55,587 nucleotides of DNA from positions 1-55,587 of the forward strand of contig NTKH01000002.1 in assembly GCA_002457645.1 (NCBI GenBank). Direction: 5' to 3'. Within the stretch, counting starts at the first letter, position 1. Each line of letters opens with the position of its first letter. The translations under genes were made by a program, and so were the position numbers. This DNA comes from Bacteroidetes bacterium MED-G20. GTDB lineage: Bacteria; Bacteroidota; Bacteroidia; Flavobacteriales_D; Parvicellaceae. Under the pieces are notes generated by a model, which saw only the letters and a program-made list of their open reading frames with translations, had not been told where the DNA came from and searched no databases. Positions 36,114-45,530 of this stretch are shown piece by piece.

Positions 36114-37317
36114 AGTCATTTTTTTCATATCAATATTATTATTCGGAATTGTAAATTCTAACCCTCTTTTAGGTCAAAAAAAAAGTGAAATACTTAAAAA
36201 ACAAGAAAAAATACTACTTGAAAAAATTGAGCATACAAAAGTTTTAATTGATCAAACTAGAGCCACTAAAAAATTAACTCTTAGTGAAATTAATATTGTT
36301 AATAGACAGATAAAATATCGTCAAAAACTTATTGATAATTATAATTTTCAATTAAGAAAAATGGATGAAAAAATACAGGAAATTAACAGACAGGTTAATT
36401 CTCTTGTAAATACCAATAAAATTCTAAGAGAGGAGTATAAAAAAATGCTTTTATATGCCTTTAAAAATAGGGATCCAAATTATAAATTTCTTTATATAAT
36501 TTCAGCATCAACATTTTCTGAAGCCTTCCACAGAATGAAATATATTCAGCATTATAAAGATTATCGCTTAAAACAAATTGATAGAATTAAAAAAACTCAA
36601 AATAATTTGGCTGTAAAAAAAGAAGAACTAAATGAAGAGATAAAAAAGAAAAAAGACCTTTTAGAAATAAAGAAAAAAGAAAAATTAAATTATCAGTCCG
36701 ATAAAAATTTACAATTAATTTCTCTTGATAAAATTCGCAATAACGAAGAAAATCTAGCAGCTGAGTTAGAAATAAATAATAAGAAAAGAAACGAAATTGC
36801 AAAAGCAGTCAAAAAAGCAATTGAAAATGAAATAAAAGCACTAGAAAAATTGAAGAAAGCTAAATTCGCTTTAACTCCAGAGGGTATAGCAATATCAAAA
36901 AACTTTAACAAAAATAAGGGAAGGTTAATTTGGCCGGTTGAAAGAGGGGAAATAACAAGTAAATATGGCAGACATCAGCATCATTTAGTAACTACTGCTT
37001 TCGTTGATAATAATGGCGTAGATATTACTACATCAAAAAATGCAAATGTTAGAGCTGTTTTTGAAGGAAAGGTAACAAGTGTATTAATTATTCCTGGAGC
37101 AGGAAGGGTTGTTATGGTCAGTCACGGTGAGTATAGAACTGTCTATGCCAATTTACAAGAAGTTTATGTAAAGAAAGGAGATTATGTAAAGCCTAAAGAT
37201 AAACTTGGTAAGTTATTAGCAAAAGAGTCCGGAATTTCAGAATCACATTTTGAAATTTGGAGAATTCTTGCTAGTGGTATGAGTACTGTAAACCCAAGTT
37301 TTTGGTTGTCAAAATAA
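36106..37317 (+). CDS. EnvC-like murein hydrolase activator (degenerate M23/LytM domain)
   Basis: The 403-residue protein has a signal peptide, a long coiled coil (about 24-255) and a LytM domain (about 275-400). The metal site is degenerate: the first ligand in the HxxxD box is Asn (DNNGVD, N302, D306 kept), the YAHL histidine is Asn (VYANL, N349), and the HxH pair reads ESH (E379, H381). Loss of these residues matches EnvC/NlpD-type factors that activate amidases at division rather than cutting peptidoglycan themselves. It closes the flippase-dut-TPR-DUF4292 cluster. Confidence 0.9.
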   Translation: MNKVIFFISILLFGIVNSNPLLGQKKSEILKKQEKILLEKIEHTKVLIDQTRATKKLTLSEINIVNRQIKYRQKLIDNYNFQLRKMDEKIQEINRQVNSLVNTNKILREEYKKMLLYAFKNRDPNYKFLYIISASTFSEAFHRMKYIQHYKDYRLKQIDRIKKTQNNLAVKKEELNEEIKKKKDLLEIKKKEKLNYQSDKNLQLISLDKIRNNEENLAAELEINNKKRNEIAKAVKKAIENEIKALEKLKKAKFALTPEGIAISKNFNKNKGRLIWPVERGEITSKYGRHQHHLVTTAFVDNNGVDITTSKNANVRAVFEGKVTSVLIIPGAGRVVMVSHGEYRTVYANLQEVYVKKGDYVKPKDKLGKLLAKESGISESHFEIWRILASGMSTVNPSFWLSK

Positions 37318-37659
37318 TTATCCAATTTGAATCAAAATATCAATGCCTTCAAATGGATTATGACCTTTGGGCTTGTTTTTTAGAATTACTTTAACATCTC
37401 CATATTTGTTAATCATTTTTTGAACTACTTTATTTATTGAACTGTTAAGGTAACCCAACTTAAACTCTTTATAATATACTGCGAGGGAGTTTTCTTCCCA
37501 AAACCTGCTTTTATCTGACTCAATTTGAAGGATATCATTGGTCTTAAGGCTATCTTTTATATAAATATAATCGTATCTTGTAAGTTCTACTAAGTGTGTC
37601 ATAATTCCCATTTTTGGTAATATGAATGCTATATTTTTTGAAATTGCTAATGTTTTCAT
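37318..37659 (-). CDS. Small HIRAN-like domain protein
   Basis: The 113-residue protein has one domain, with the pattern LQIESDKSRFWEENSLAVYY then KEFKLGYLNSSINKVVQKM, like the HIRAN fold (a DNA-end or OB-like domain best known from HLTF/Rad5). Free-standing HIRAN proteins occur in bacteria and often have unknown roles. It starts directly after the stop of the partner gene at 37660 (TAA then ATG), so they are coupled. The assignment is by eye and tentative. Confidence 0.6.
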   Translation of the reverse strand: MKTLAISKNIAFILPKMGIMTHLVELTRYDYIYIKDSLKTNDILQIESDKSRFWEENSLAVYYKEFKLGYLNSSINKVVQKMINKYGDVKVILKNKPKGHNPFEGIDILIQIG

Positions 37660-37986
37660 TTATGCTGTTTTAAGTTTGAATAAATAAGAGTTAATAAAAG
37701 ATAAATTGTCTGAAAAAATCATAGGATGTCCTAAATATTCATTTGGAATAATTTCAGAAACTTGATCATTATTTTTAAGTAGTAGCGACCACATTAAGTT
37801 GGTTTTTTTTAATCCAATAATTTGTTCGCATATATGAGTAAACCTTACTATATCTAAAGGTATAGATGTGTAGTAAGATTTATTATTAATGTATACTACA
37901 CCATCCAGTAGTACCGCGCTATCATTCTTTTCATAGATTATGTAATTAACTTTAAAAAGAGTTTTAGAATAATTTTCTGTTGTCAT
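37660..37986 (-). CDS. Hypothetical protein coupled to the HIRAN-like gene
   Basis: The 108-residue protein has no signal peptide or membrane helix. It has a beta-rich N-terminal half (LFKVNYIIYEKNDSAVLLDG) and a Trp-containing helix (NLMWSLLLKNNDQ). No family is recognised. It is the upstream member of a two-gene unit with the HIRAN-like protein, suggesting a functional pair. Confidence 0.65.
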   Translation of the reverse strand: MTTENYSKTLFKVNYIIYEKNDSAVLLDGVVYINNKSYYTSIPLDIVRFTHICEQIIGLKKTNLMWSLLLKNNDQVSEIIPNEYLGHPMIFSDNLSFINSYLFKLKTA

Positions 37987-38054
37987 AATTAAGTTTTAAA
38001 AACAACTCAAATATCTAAAACAAGTACGTAATAGATTTACGCAGTAATATTTCT

Positions 38055-38495
38055 CTATTTTTTCAATTTAAAAGACTTTTTAACTTGAATTTCTTTTGAG
38101 AGCCCCAAAGCTTTTACTTTAATCACTCCTTCAATAAAAAGTACTATATCGTTTCCAATAAAATAATTTAAAAATCCAGACAGCATGGGTTGAATTTTCT
38201 GAGCGTCAGAATCAATAGATAATTCAAGAAACGAGACATCATTTTTTTTCAAAATAGAAGGTTTATTTAATTTCAAAAAGCCTAAATCGTCGTTATCTAA
38301 ATTGGCCTGTATGAGAGCTGACTTAAAAGATACGTTAAATGGGTTTGGATTGTAAAGACCAAGGGTAACACAAATAGGATTACATCCTTTATCAGAAGAA
38401 AAAGAATAATCTTCAATTCCTTTAAACTGTATGGGTTTATATACTTTACAGGCAATTAAAGAACACATCAAAAAGAATAGTAATAAATTTCTCAT
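38055..38495 (-). CDS. LEA14-like lipoprotein
   Basis: The 146-residue protein carries a lipobox (MCSLIAC) and one LEA type-2/WHy sandwich, seen in VTLGLYNPNPFNVSFKSA and the later polar strand DVSFLELSIDSD. Such domains are linked to desiccation or water stress in plants; bacterial lipoprotein forms are uncharacterised. It starts 1 base after the M20 dipeptidase stop on the same strand. Confidence 0.8.
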   Translation of the reverse strand: MRNLLLFFLMCSLIACKVYKPIQFKGIEDYSFSSDKGCNPICVTLGLYNPNPFNVSFKSALIQANLDNDDLGFLKLNKPSILKKNDVSFLELSIDSDAQKIQPMLSGFLNYFIGNDIVLFIEGVIKVKALGLSKEIQVKKSFKLKK

Positions 38496-38496
38496 T

Positions 38497-39882
38497 TTAT
38501 TTAGACATCAATGAAGCATAGTTTTTATAAAAATGGGGAATAGTTTCAATCCCTTTATAAAAATTAAATAGTCCAAAATGCTCGTTTGGAGAATGGATAA
38601 CATCAGAATCTAATCCAAAACCTAAAAGGATTGTTTTTAAACCCAAAACTTCTTCAAACATAGGGACTATTGGAATGCTTCCACCACTTCTAACTGGGAT
38701 CGGAATTTTACCAAAAGTAGTTTCCATTGCGCTTTTAGCCGCTAAGAAAGCAGGAAAATTTGTAGGTATAACTACTCCTTCTCCACCATGATGTGGAGTA
38801 ACTTTTACTTTTACGTAATCTGGGGCGATACTTTTAAAATGTTTTTCAAAAAGGTGTGTAATTGTTGAGGAGCTTTGATTTGGGACAAGTCTCATTGAAA
38901 TTTTGGCATAGGCTTTTGATGGAAGAACTGTTTTAGCTCCTTCACCCGTATACCCTCCCCATATTCCATTAACATCTAGCGATGGTCTAATAGAATTTCT
39001 TTCATTCGTTGAATACCCTTCTTCACCAAAAACATCACTTACATCTAAGTCTGACTTGTATTCATTTATGTTGAATGGAGCTTTGGCTAATTCATTTCTA
39101 TCGGATTGAGAAACCTGAAGGACATCTTTATAAAAATCTGGAATATTAATACTGCCATCCGAATTGTGAAGCGAAGCTATCATTTTAGATAAAACATTTA
39201 TTGGATTACCTACTGCTCCACCATATAATCCAGAATGAAGATCTCTATTAGGTCCTGTAACTTCCACTTCTACATAGCTTAGCCCTCTTAATCCAACACA
39301 AATTGAAGGCGTAGTATTATTTATAATGCCAGTATCAGAAACTAAGACTACATCGGACTTTAATAGCTCTACATTTGAACGAACAAACTTCTCTAGATTT
39401 GATGACCCTACTTCCTCTTCTCCTTCAAACATAAACTTAACATTACAGAAAAGTTCACCTGATTTATACATTGCTTCAAATGCTTTTAAATGCATGAACA
39501 TTTGACCTTTGTCGTCACAAGCTCCTCTTGCAAAAACAGCACCTTCTGGATGTATCTTGGTTTTTTTAATCACTGGATCGAAAGGATCGGAATCCCATAA
39601 TTCATAAGGATCTGCAGGTTGGACATCATAATGACCATATACCAAAACTGTAGGAAGACTTTGGTCAATAATCTTCTCAGCATAGACAATTGGATACCCA
39701 TCTGTAGGAAATATTTGGACATTATCAGCTCCAATTTGATTAAGATTACTCTCCAAAAAATTAGCTGCTTTTAGGACATCGTCTTTAAATTTCATATCCG
39801 CACTAACAGATGGGATTTTTATGAATTCAAATAACTCATTTAAAAATCTATTTTTATTTTCATTAATATATTCTTGAGTCAT
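38497..39882 (-). CDS. M20 family dipeptidase
   Basis: The 461-residue metallopeptidase has the di-zinc residues in VYGHYDVQPADPYELW, GACDDKGQMFMH, MFEGEEEVGSSN, LVSDTG and the late IHSPNEHF. The intervening dimerisation domain is present (DLHSGLYGGAVGNP). It hydrolyses dipeptides, probably in the cytosol as no signal peptide is seen. It is divergent from the type IX secreted protein gene. Confidence 0.92.
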   Translation of the reverse strand: MTQEYINENKNRFLNELFEFIKIPSVSADMKFKDDVLKAANFLESNLNQIGADNVQIFPTDGYPIVYAEKIIDQSLPTVLVYGHYDVQPADPYELWDSDPFDPVIKKTKIHPEGAVFARGACDDKGQMFMHLKAFEAMYKSGELFCNVKFMFEGEEEVGSSNLEKFVRSNVELLKSDVVLVSDTGIINNTTPSICVGLRGLSYVEVEVTGPNRDLHSGLYGGAVGNPINVLSKMIASLHNSDGSINIPDFYKDVLQVSQSDRNELAKAPFNINEYKSDLDVSDVFGEEGYSTNERNSIRPSLDVNGIWGGYTGEGAKTVLPSKAYAKISMRLVPNQSSSTITHLFEKHFKSIAPDYVKVKVTPHHGGEGVVIPTNFPAFLAAKSAMETTFGKIPIPVRSGGSIPIVPMFEEVLGLKTILLGFGLDSDVIHSPNEHFGLFNFYKGIETIPHFYKNYASLMSK

Positions 39883-40004
39883 AATAATTAAATTTTAGAA
39901 GCTTAAAATAAAACAACCTAATTTAAAGATTTATTTACTAAACCTTAAGATGTCTAAGCGTATTTTATAGATTATTAACTTTAGAAAAAATTAATAGTTT
40001 TAAA

Positions 40005-41708
40005 TTGGGGAAAAAAATTTTCATCCTATCGTTTTTATTTTGGTTTTACCAAAACTTTTACACTCAGATTGAAGTAGATAATTCAGCTCCATTCAATACA
40101 GCAATTTCATTAGTTGATAATATTTTACTCGGTGGTGGGGTAAGCTCTACCAACCATTCTTTTATGGGAGATGCTATACAAATTGGATTTTTCAATGCAT
40201 TGAATACTAATTTGAATATGGATAGTGGTATTGTCATCTCTACAGGGGATATAAATGCTTTAGATCCTAATTTTAGTGGGTTTATAAATATGCCTATTAA
40301 TAATGTGAGTGACCCTGATCTGTTAAACGTTGCAAATAGTGTGCCTGGACTAATTGGTCAATCTTTCTCGGTATCAGGTATTTTTGATGTCGCGCTACTT
40401 GAGTTTGATTTTATTCCTAACTCCGATTCTCTAACTTTTGATTATATTTTTGGATCCAATGAATATCTCACATGGGTTAATAGTCAATACAACGATGTTT
40501 TTGGATTTTTTATTTCTGGGCCAGGAATTACAGGTCCCTATTCAGCTCCTGCTGGTTTCCCCAATGGATCCATAAATATTGCTAATGTGCCAAATTCAAA
40601 CCCTCCGCTACCAATAACAATAAGCTCGATTAATAATATAATTAATAGCAATTATTACATCAATAACACCAATGTTTTTCAAACATTATCTTGTAATGGA
40701 TTCACTCAAAAGTTTCAAGCAAATGTAGTGGTACAATGTGGGGAAACATACCATATTAGACTAGCGATTGCAGATGGCTCTGATTCAAGTCTAGATTCAT
40801 GGGTTTTTTTAGAAGCTGGGAGTTTTTCATCCAATAATACTATTGGTCTTTCTAGTGGAATTGCAAATAGTGATACCCTATTGTATGAAGGTTGTAACTC
40901 CGCATATTTTAATTTTGAAAGAACAGACACTTTGGGAGATTTTACAGTTCGTTTTGATTTTAATGGAACTGCCATAATGGGCCTGGACTATGACACTATT
41001 ATTGATAGTTTGGTAATCCCATCAGGACAGTTAGTTGACACCATTTTTATTAATCCAATTTTAGATTCTATTTCTGAAAATACAGAAACGGTAGTTCTTA
41101 ATGTGGTTTATGAAGATTGCTCTGGTCAATTAGATTCCTCCAGTGCAATAATTTATATCAGCGATTATACTCCTTTACAAATAAATGTTGCAGATAGTAT
41201 CAATATTTGCGATCAAATTGGGGAAGTTGCCTTAATTAATAGTAATCTCGATGGGGGACTTGAACCAATTTCTATTAATTGGTCAAACGGCAGTAATTCA
41301 GATAGCATAATTGTGTCTCCTCAAAATACAGAATTATATTCCCTTTCAGTTTATGACAATTGTAACCAAGAGGTTCATGATAGTTGCATGGTTTGGGTTC
41401 AATGCCCCATAGAAAAAATTAATGTTTTCACTCCCAATAACGATGGGGAAAATGACTTTTTTATTCCAATTAATTTAGACCAGTATCCTAACCCTAGTTT
41501 GATGATTTATAACAGATGGGGACAGTTGGTTTATGAAAACGAAAATTATCAAAATGATTGGGATGGAACCCACTACATGAGCAGAGAGGAATTGAATGAA
41601 GGTCTTTATTATTATTTTATCAACCCAGAATCAGAAAAGTTTGACTATAAAGACATTAATATAAATAATAGAGGGATAATTGGACAAGTTCAAATCATAA
41701 GAAATTAA
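40005..41708 (+). CDS. Type IX secreted choice-of-anchor L protein with gliding-motility C-terminal domain
   Basis: The 567-residue protein has a signal peptide, then a choice-of-anchor L domain (about 30-265; GGGVSSTNHSFMGDAIQIG, FIPNSDSLTFDYIFGSNEYL), a Calx-beta-like stretch (about 280-390), an Ig-like segment and the C-terminal sorting domain (about 470-567; INVFTPNNDGENDFF, IYNRWGQLVYE, LNEGLYYYFI). The C-terminal type targets proteins through T9SS in Bacteroidota. It is likely an adhesin or surface-layer component. The start is TTG at 40005. Confidence 0.9.
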   Translation: MGKKIFILSFLFWFYQNFYTQIEVDNSAPFNTAISLVDNILLGGGVSSTNHSFMGDAIQIGFFNALNTNLNMDSGIVISTGDINALDPNFSGFINMPINNVSDPDLLNVANSVPGLIGQSFSVSGIFDVALLEFDFIPNSDSLTFDYIFGSNEYLTWVNSQYNDVFGFFISGPGITGPYSAPAGFPNGSINIANVPNSNPPLPITISSINNIINSNYYINNTNVFQTLSCNGFTQKFQANVVVQCGETYHIRLAIADGSDSSLDSWVFLEAGSFSSNNTIGLSSGIANSDTLLYEGCNSAYFNFERTDTLGDFTVRFDFNGTAIMGLDYDTIIDSLVIPSGQLVDTIFINPILDSISENTETVVLNVVYEDCSGQLDSSSAIIYISDYTPLQINVADSINICDQIGEVALINSNLDGGLEPISINWSNGSNSDSIIVSPQNTELYSLSVYDNCNQEVHDSCMVWVQCPIEKINVFTPNNDGENDFFIPINLDQYPNPSLMIYNRWGQLVYENENYQNDWDGTHYMSREELNEGLYYYFINPESEKFDYKDININNRGIIGQVQIIRN

Positions 41709-41709
41709 T

Positions 41710-43215
41710 CTAAATAAGACTATTCCCAGACATTTCTTTAGGCTTTTTTATATTCATTAAGCTTAGTAATGAAGGTGCTATATCAGCTAGTTTACCATTT
41801 TTTATAGATTGAATATCTTTGTCAAAAACAATAATTGGTACCATATTTAGAGTATGAGCAGTATGAGATGAACCATCATCATTTATCATTTTATCAGCAT
41901 TACCATGATCGGCAATTATAATCACAGAATAATTATACTCATCTAGACACTCAAAAAGTTGTTCTAGACATTGATCCACTTTTTCACATGCTTTTATAAT
42001 TGCTGCTGGAATCCCTGTGTGGCCAACCATATCTGGATTAGCAAAATTTAAACATATAAAATCAGGCAAATGATCTTTAATAAAATTTATGGCACTTGAT
42101 TTCACTTGTTCAGCACTCATTTCAGGCTTCAAATCATATGTTGCTACTTTTGGAGAATTAACAACAATCCTAGATTCTCCTTTAAATTTTTCTTCTCTCC
42201 CTCCACTGAAAAAATAAGTTACATGAGGATATTTTTCAGTTTCAGCTATTCTTAATTGCTTTTTATTATTGTTGCTGAGAACTTCTCCCAGAGTCATCTC
42301 CAAATTTTCTTTGTCATAAATAACTTCAATATTTCTAAAAGTCCTGTCGTAGTTGGTCATGGTAAAATAATGTAGTGATTTAGAATGCATATTGAAGTCT
42401 ATAAAATCTTTTTGTGTTAAGGCTGTAGTAATTTGTCTACATCTATCGGTCCTAAAATTAAAGCATATAACAACGTCATTTTTCTTTATAGTACCCTCTA
42501 GATTATTAATTTTAACAGGCTCTAAAAACTCATCAGTAATTTCTTTATCATAGCTCTCTTTAAAAGCAGATTGACAATCTTTTTTTAGAACTCCTTCGCC
42601 CTTTATTAGTAGATTATAAGCTCTTTGTATTCTTTCCCACCTTTGATCTCTATCCATTGCATAATATCGACCTATTATTGATGAAATTGAAATATTGCTT
42701 TTTAAAATATGCTTTTCTAACTTGTCAAATGCAGAAATCCCAGAATTAGGGCTGCAATCTCTTCCATCTGTAAACCCTTGAATAAATACCTTCCCTTTAA
42801 AATTTTCTTTTAAAAAAGTACATAATGATAATAAATGATTTAAAGAAGAGTGAACCCCTCCTTGAGAAACTAATCCCATCAGATGAATATCTGAGTTGTT
42901 CTTATTGGCAATATTAATAGCCTTTAAAAGTTGTTTATTTTTAAAAAAACTACCATCCTTAATAGCATTATTTATTCTCAATAGATCTTGATAAACTACT
43001 CTTCCAGCACCAATATTTAAGTGCCCAACTTCTGAATTACCCATTTGTCCATTGGGCAATCCAACTTCTTTCCCAAATGTTTTCAATTGAGCATTTGGAT
43101 GATTTTTCATAAGATGATCAAAGAATGGAGTTTTAGCAAGATGAACTCCATCAGATTCATCCTTAGTTCCTATGCCCCATCCATCTAAAATTATTAATGC
43201 CGTTTTTTTATCCAT
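41710..43215 (-). CDS. gpmI: 2,3-bisphosphoglycerate-independent phosphoglycerate mutase
   Basis: The 501-residue binuclear Mn enzyme interconverts 3- and 2-phosphoglycerate. Motifs: ALIILDGWGIG, the nucleophile Ser in GQMGNSEVGHLNIGAGR, QGFTDGRDCSPNSG, LNFANPDMVGHTG, and IIADHGNADKM with SSHTAHTLNMVP. Length is normal. Its start overlaps the end of the sensor kinase gene by 8 bases, so the kinase and mutase are co-translated. Confidence 0.97.
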   Translation of the reverse strand: MDKKTALIILDGWGIGTKDESDGVHLAKTPFFDHLMKNHPNAQLKTFGKEVGLPNGQMGNSEVGHLNIGAGRVVYQDLLRINNAIKDGSFFKNKQLLKAINIANKNNSDIHLMGLVSQGGVHSSLNHLLSLCTFLKENFKGKVFIQGFTDGRDCSPNSGISAFDKLEKHILKSNISISSIIGRYYAMDRDQRWERIQRAYNLLIKGEGVLKKDCQSAFKESYDKEITDEFLEPVKINNLEGTIKKNDVVICFNFRTDRCRQITTALTQKDFIDFNMHSKSLHYFTMTNYDRTFRNIEVIYDKENLEMTLGEVLSNNNKKQLRIAETEKYPHVTYFFSGGREEKFKGESRIVVNSPKVATYDLKPEMSAEQVKSSAINFIKDHLPDFICLNFANPDMVGHTGIPAAIIKACEKVDQCLEQLFECLDEYNYSVIIIADHGNADKMINDDGSSHTAHTLNMVPIIVFDKDIQSIKNGKLADIAPSLLSLMNIKKPKEMSGNSLI

Positions 43216-44113
43216 TTTCTTTTTTCAAATAAAGTTCAAAAATAGAACCATTAGGTAAGTTATTTTTACAAATAATTTTTCCTCCATGCATTTTAGCAAT
43301 TTGATATACCAAAAACAAACCCAGTCCAGTACCCTTAGAATTTCTAGTATCTTCATCTTCTGTTCTATAAAATCTATCAAAAATTTTTAATTTTTCTTTA
43401 TCTGCAATACCTATTCCTTCATCAGAGACGCATAAAATCACTTTACTTATATGATTTTCAATATAAAAGTTAATGGTAGATCCTTTTGGAGAATATTTTT
43501 TAGCATTATCCAATAAGTTTTGGAATAAAGAAATCAAATAAAAATCATCTCCAATAATGATTACCTTTTTGGGAATATTATTTTTTATAATGTGAGTATT
43601 GGTATCATTAGCTATAATTTGGTTTATTATATTATGTAAATCAACAGGTTTTTGTTGCATATCATTAGTCATTTCTTCAATACTGCTAACAAATAATATT
43701 TTTTCAACCAATTCATTTAATCTGTTTTGTTCGTGAACAATTTTCTCTAAACTTGTTGTTATTTGATTTTGATCTAAATTTTTTCTTTGCAATAAAGTTT
43801 CCGCAAATAACTTGGATGAAGCAATGGGGGTTTTTAATTCGTGGGTAACTGAAAGGGCAAAGTTTTTTTCTTTCTTGGCTAAATTAATTTCTTTATAGTA
43901 AGATCTTATGACATAGAATGCCCCTAAACAAATTATGATTATAAATACAGACCCTTCACCTGCAATCATCGTTAACCTTCTCGAAATGTAAGCCTCATTG
44001 TCATTTAATTGCTCGGTCAATGAGGAAATATGATAGCCCCACCACAAAAACTGAAGAATTACATAAGTAATTAACAGAGAGAAAATAATTAAAGTTTTAT
44101 TAGCTTTTTTCAA
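43208..44113 (-). CDS. Membrane sensor histidine kinase, orphan, short sensor
   Basis: The 301-residue protein has two TM helices (about 8-28 and 53-70) with only ~25 periplasmic residues between them, so it may sense the membrane. The cytoplasmic kinase has the H box FALSVTHELKTPIASS (H91), N box NLLDNAKKYSP, G1 DEGIGIAD, F box FDRFYRTED and G2 GTGLGLFLVYQIA. The start is TTG at 44113. No response regulator is nearby. It overlaps gpmI, an odd pairing. Confidence 0.9.
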   Translation of the reverse strand: MKKANKTLIIFSLLITYVILQFLWWGYHISSLTEQLNDNEAYISRRLTMIAGEGSVFIIIICLGAFYVIRSYYKEINLAKKEKNFALSVTHELKTPIASSKLFAETLLQRKNLDQNQITTSLEKIVHEQNRLNELVEKILFVSSIEEMTNDMQQKPVDLHNIINQIIANDTNTHIIKNNIPKKVIIIGDDFYLISLFQNLLDNAKKYSPKGSTINFYIENHISKVILCVSDEGIGIADKEKLKIFDRFYRTEDEDTRNSKGTGLGLFLVYQIAKMHGGKIICKNNLPNGSIFELYLKKENG

Positions 44114-44189
44114 GTCTCACAAATTTAATTGGATTTTTGTTTGAATTTGTAAAATTATTATAGTTTTATTATTATGTTTAAAAGATAGA

Positions 44190-45323
44190 ATGTCATATAA
44201 AAATCTCCCGTACCTATTTTCATTTGTTATGATTTTGCAAACACTATTTTTTTGTAAGAAACCAAGTAATAATGTAGATGACGACTCAAATATTGTTTTT
44301 TATTTGGGGGCTGATCTATCATATGTTAATGAAATGGAAGATTGTGGAGCAGTCTATAAAAACTCCGATAACCAAGAAACGGATGTATTTGATATTTTTG
44401 AAACTGCTGGTGCCAATTTAATCAGAGTCAGACTATGGCATAATCCAACTTGGACAAATTATTCAAATCTTGAAGATGTTAAAAAAACAATTCGAAGAGC
44501 AAAGGACAATAATATGTCTGTTTTATTAGATTTTCACTATTCTGATACATGGGCTGACCCAACAAAGCAAGAGATTCCTTTTGCTTGGGAAATAAACTTA
44601 AATAATGACAGTTTACTTGGAGACATGATGTATGATTACACTTATTCTACATTAAAGACTCTTGACAGCTTAGAATTATCACCAGAAATAGTTCAAATAG
44701 GAAATGAAATTAACCCTATGATTTTACAAAAAGGAAATTTACAATGGCCTATTGATTGGGATAGAAATTCTTTATTATTAAACAAAGGAATTGAAGCTGT
44801 AAGAAACTTTTCAGATGAAACTCAGAATAATATTGAGATAATGCTCCATATAGCACAGCCAGAGAATGGAATTTGGTGGTTTGATCAAGCATCCAATAAT
44901 AATGTAGTTGATTATGATTGGATTGGACTGTCATATTATCCACAATGGTCTCAATACAATTTATCAAATCTTGAACCAGTTCTTACTAATTTAAGAACAA
45001 CTTATAATAAAAAATTAATGATTGTTGAAACAGCCTATCCATTTACTTTACAAAATATTGACAGTGCAAATAATATTTTGGGTTCGCAAGGCATGCTAGT
45101 TAACTTCCCTGCAACACAACAAGGACAATTTGATTACTTAATAGAACTAAAACAAATATTACAAAATTCTGGAGGAAATGGATTAGTCTATTGGGAGCCA
45201 GCATGGGTCTCAACAACTTGTAGTACCCTTTGGGGAAGTGGTTCTCATTGGGACAACGCAACGCTCTTTGACCATCAGTTTAAAGCTACAAAAGGCTTGG
45301 AATTTTATAGTGATAATAATTAA
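44190..45323 (+). CDS. GH53 arabinogalactan endo-beta-1,4-galactanase lipoprotein
   Basis: The 377-residue protein carries a lipobox (LQTLFFC, C22) and a GH53 (beta/alpha)8 barrel. The acid/base Glu is in VQIGNEINPM (E173) and the nucleophile Glu in LMIVETAYPF. Substrate-binding motifs LIRVRLWHNPTW and LLDFHYSDTWADP are classical. It endo-cleaves beta-1,4-galactan, an algal or plant cell-wall glycan. No SusC/SusD pair or other glycoside hydrolase is adjacent. Confidence 0.93.
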   Translation: MSYKNLPYLFSFVMILQTLFFCKKPSNNVDDDSNIVFYLGADLSYVNEMEDCGAVYKNSDNQETDVFDIFETAGANLIRVRLWHNPTWTNYSNLEDVKKTIRRAKDNNMSVLLDFHYSDTWADPTKQEIPFAWEINLNNDSLLGDMMYDYTYSTLKTLDSLELSPEIVQIGNEINPMILQKGNLQWPIDWDRNSLLLNKGIEAVRNFSDETQNNIEIMLHIAQPENGIWWFDQASNNNVVDYDWIGLSYYPQWSQYNLSNLEPVLTNLRTTYNKKLMIVETAYPFTLQNIDSANNILGSQGMLVNFPATQQGQFDYLIELKQILQNSGGNGLVYWEPAWVSTTCSTLWGSGSHWDNATLFDHQFKATKGLEFYSDNN

Positions 45324-45350
45324 AAAAACCCTCATAAATGAGGGCTTTTT
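45322..45350. terminator. Bidirectional rho-independent terminator
   Basis: The hairpin CCCTCA-TAAA-TGAGGG (45329-45344) is flanked by a run of A on the left and CTTTTT on the right. It therefore ends the GH53 transcript rightward and the tRNA-Phe transcript leftward. Confidence 0.88.
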
Positions 45351-45356
45351 AAAAAG

Positions 45357-45429
45357 TGGTGCCTCCAGGAATCGAACCAGGGACACATGGATTTTCAGTC
45401 CATTGCTCTACCAACTGAGCTAAGGCACC
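45357..45429 (-). tRNA. tRNA-Phe (GAA)
   Basis: The minus strand gives a full cloverleaf. The 7-bp acceptor is GGTGCCT/AGGCACC with discriminator A, the D arm contains TAGCTCAGTTGGTAGAGCA, and the anticodon stem ATGGA/TCCAT encloses CTGAAAA (anticodon GAA). The T arm is CCTGGTTCGATTCCTGG-like. The 3' CCA is not encoded. Divergent from pheT, whose product charges it. Confidence 0.96.
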
Positions 45430-45442
45430 AACTTTGAGAGGC

Positions 45443-45450
45443 CAAAAATA
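45443..45450 (-). promoter_or_regulatory. Putative -7 element of the tRNA-Phe promoter
   Basis: The minus strand reads TATTTTTG, matching TAnnTTTG, 13 bases before the tRNA 5' end. This predicts a 5' leader of only a few bases. The -33 box is not clear. Confidence 0.45.
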
Positions 45451-45530
45451 TAAAAATTTTACTTTATCATACATTATTTAAACTATTAGTTGATTGTGAT
45501 GGTTATGAAGTATTTTATAGCTGTTATTTT

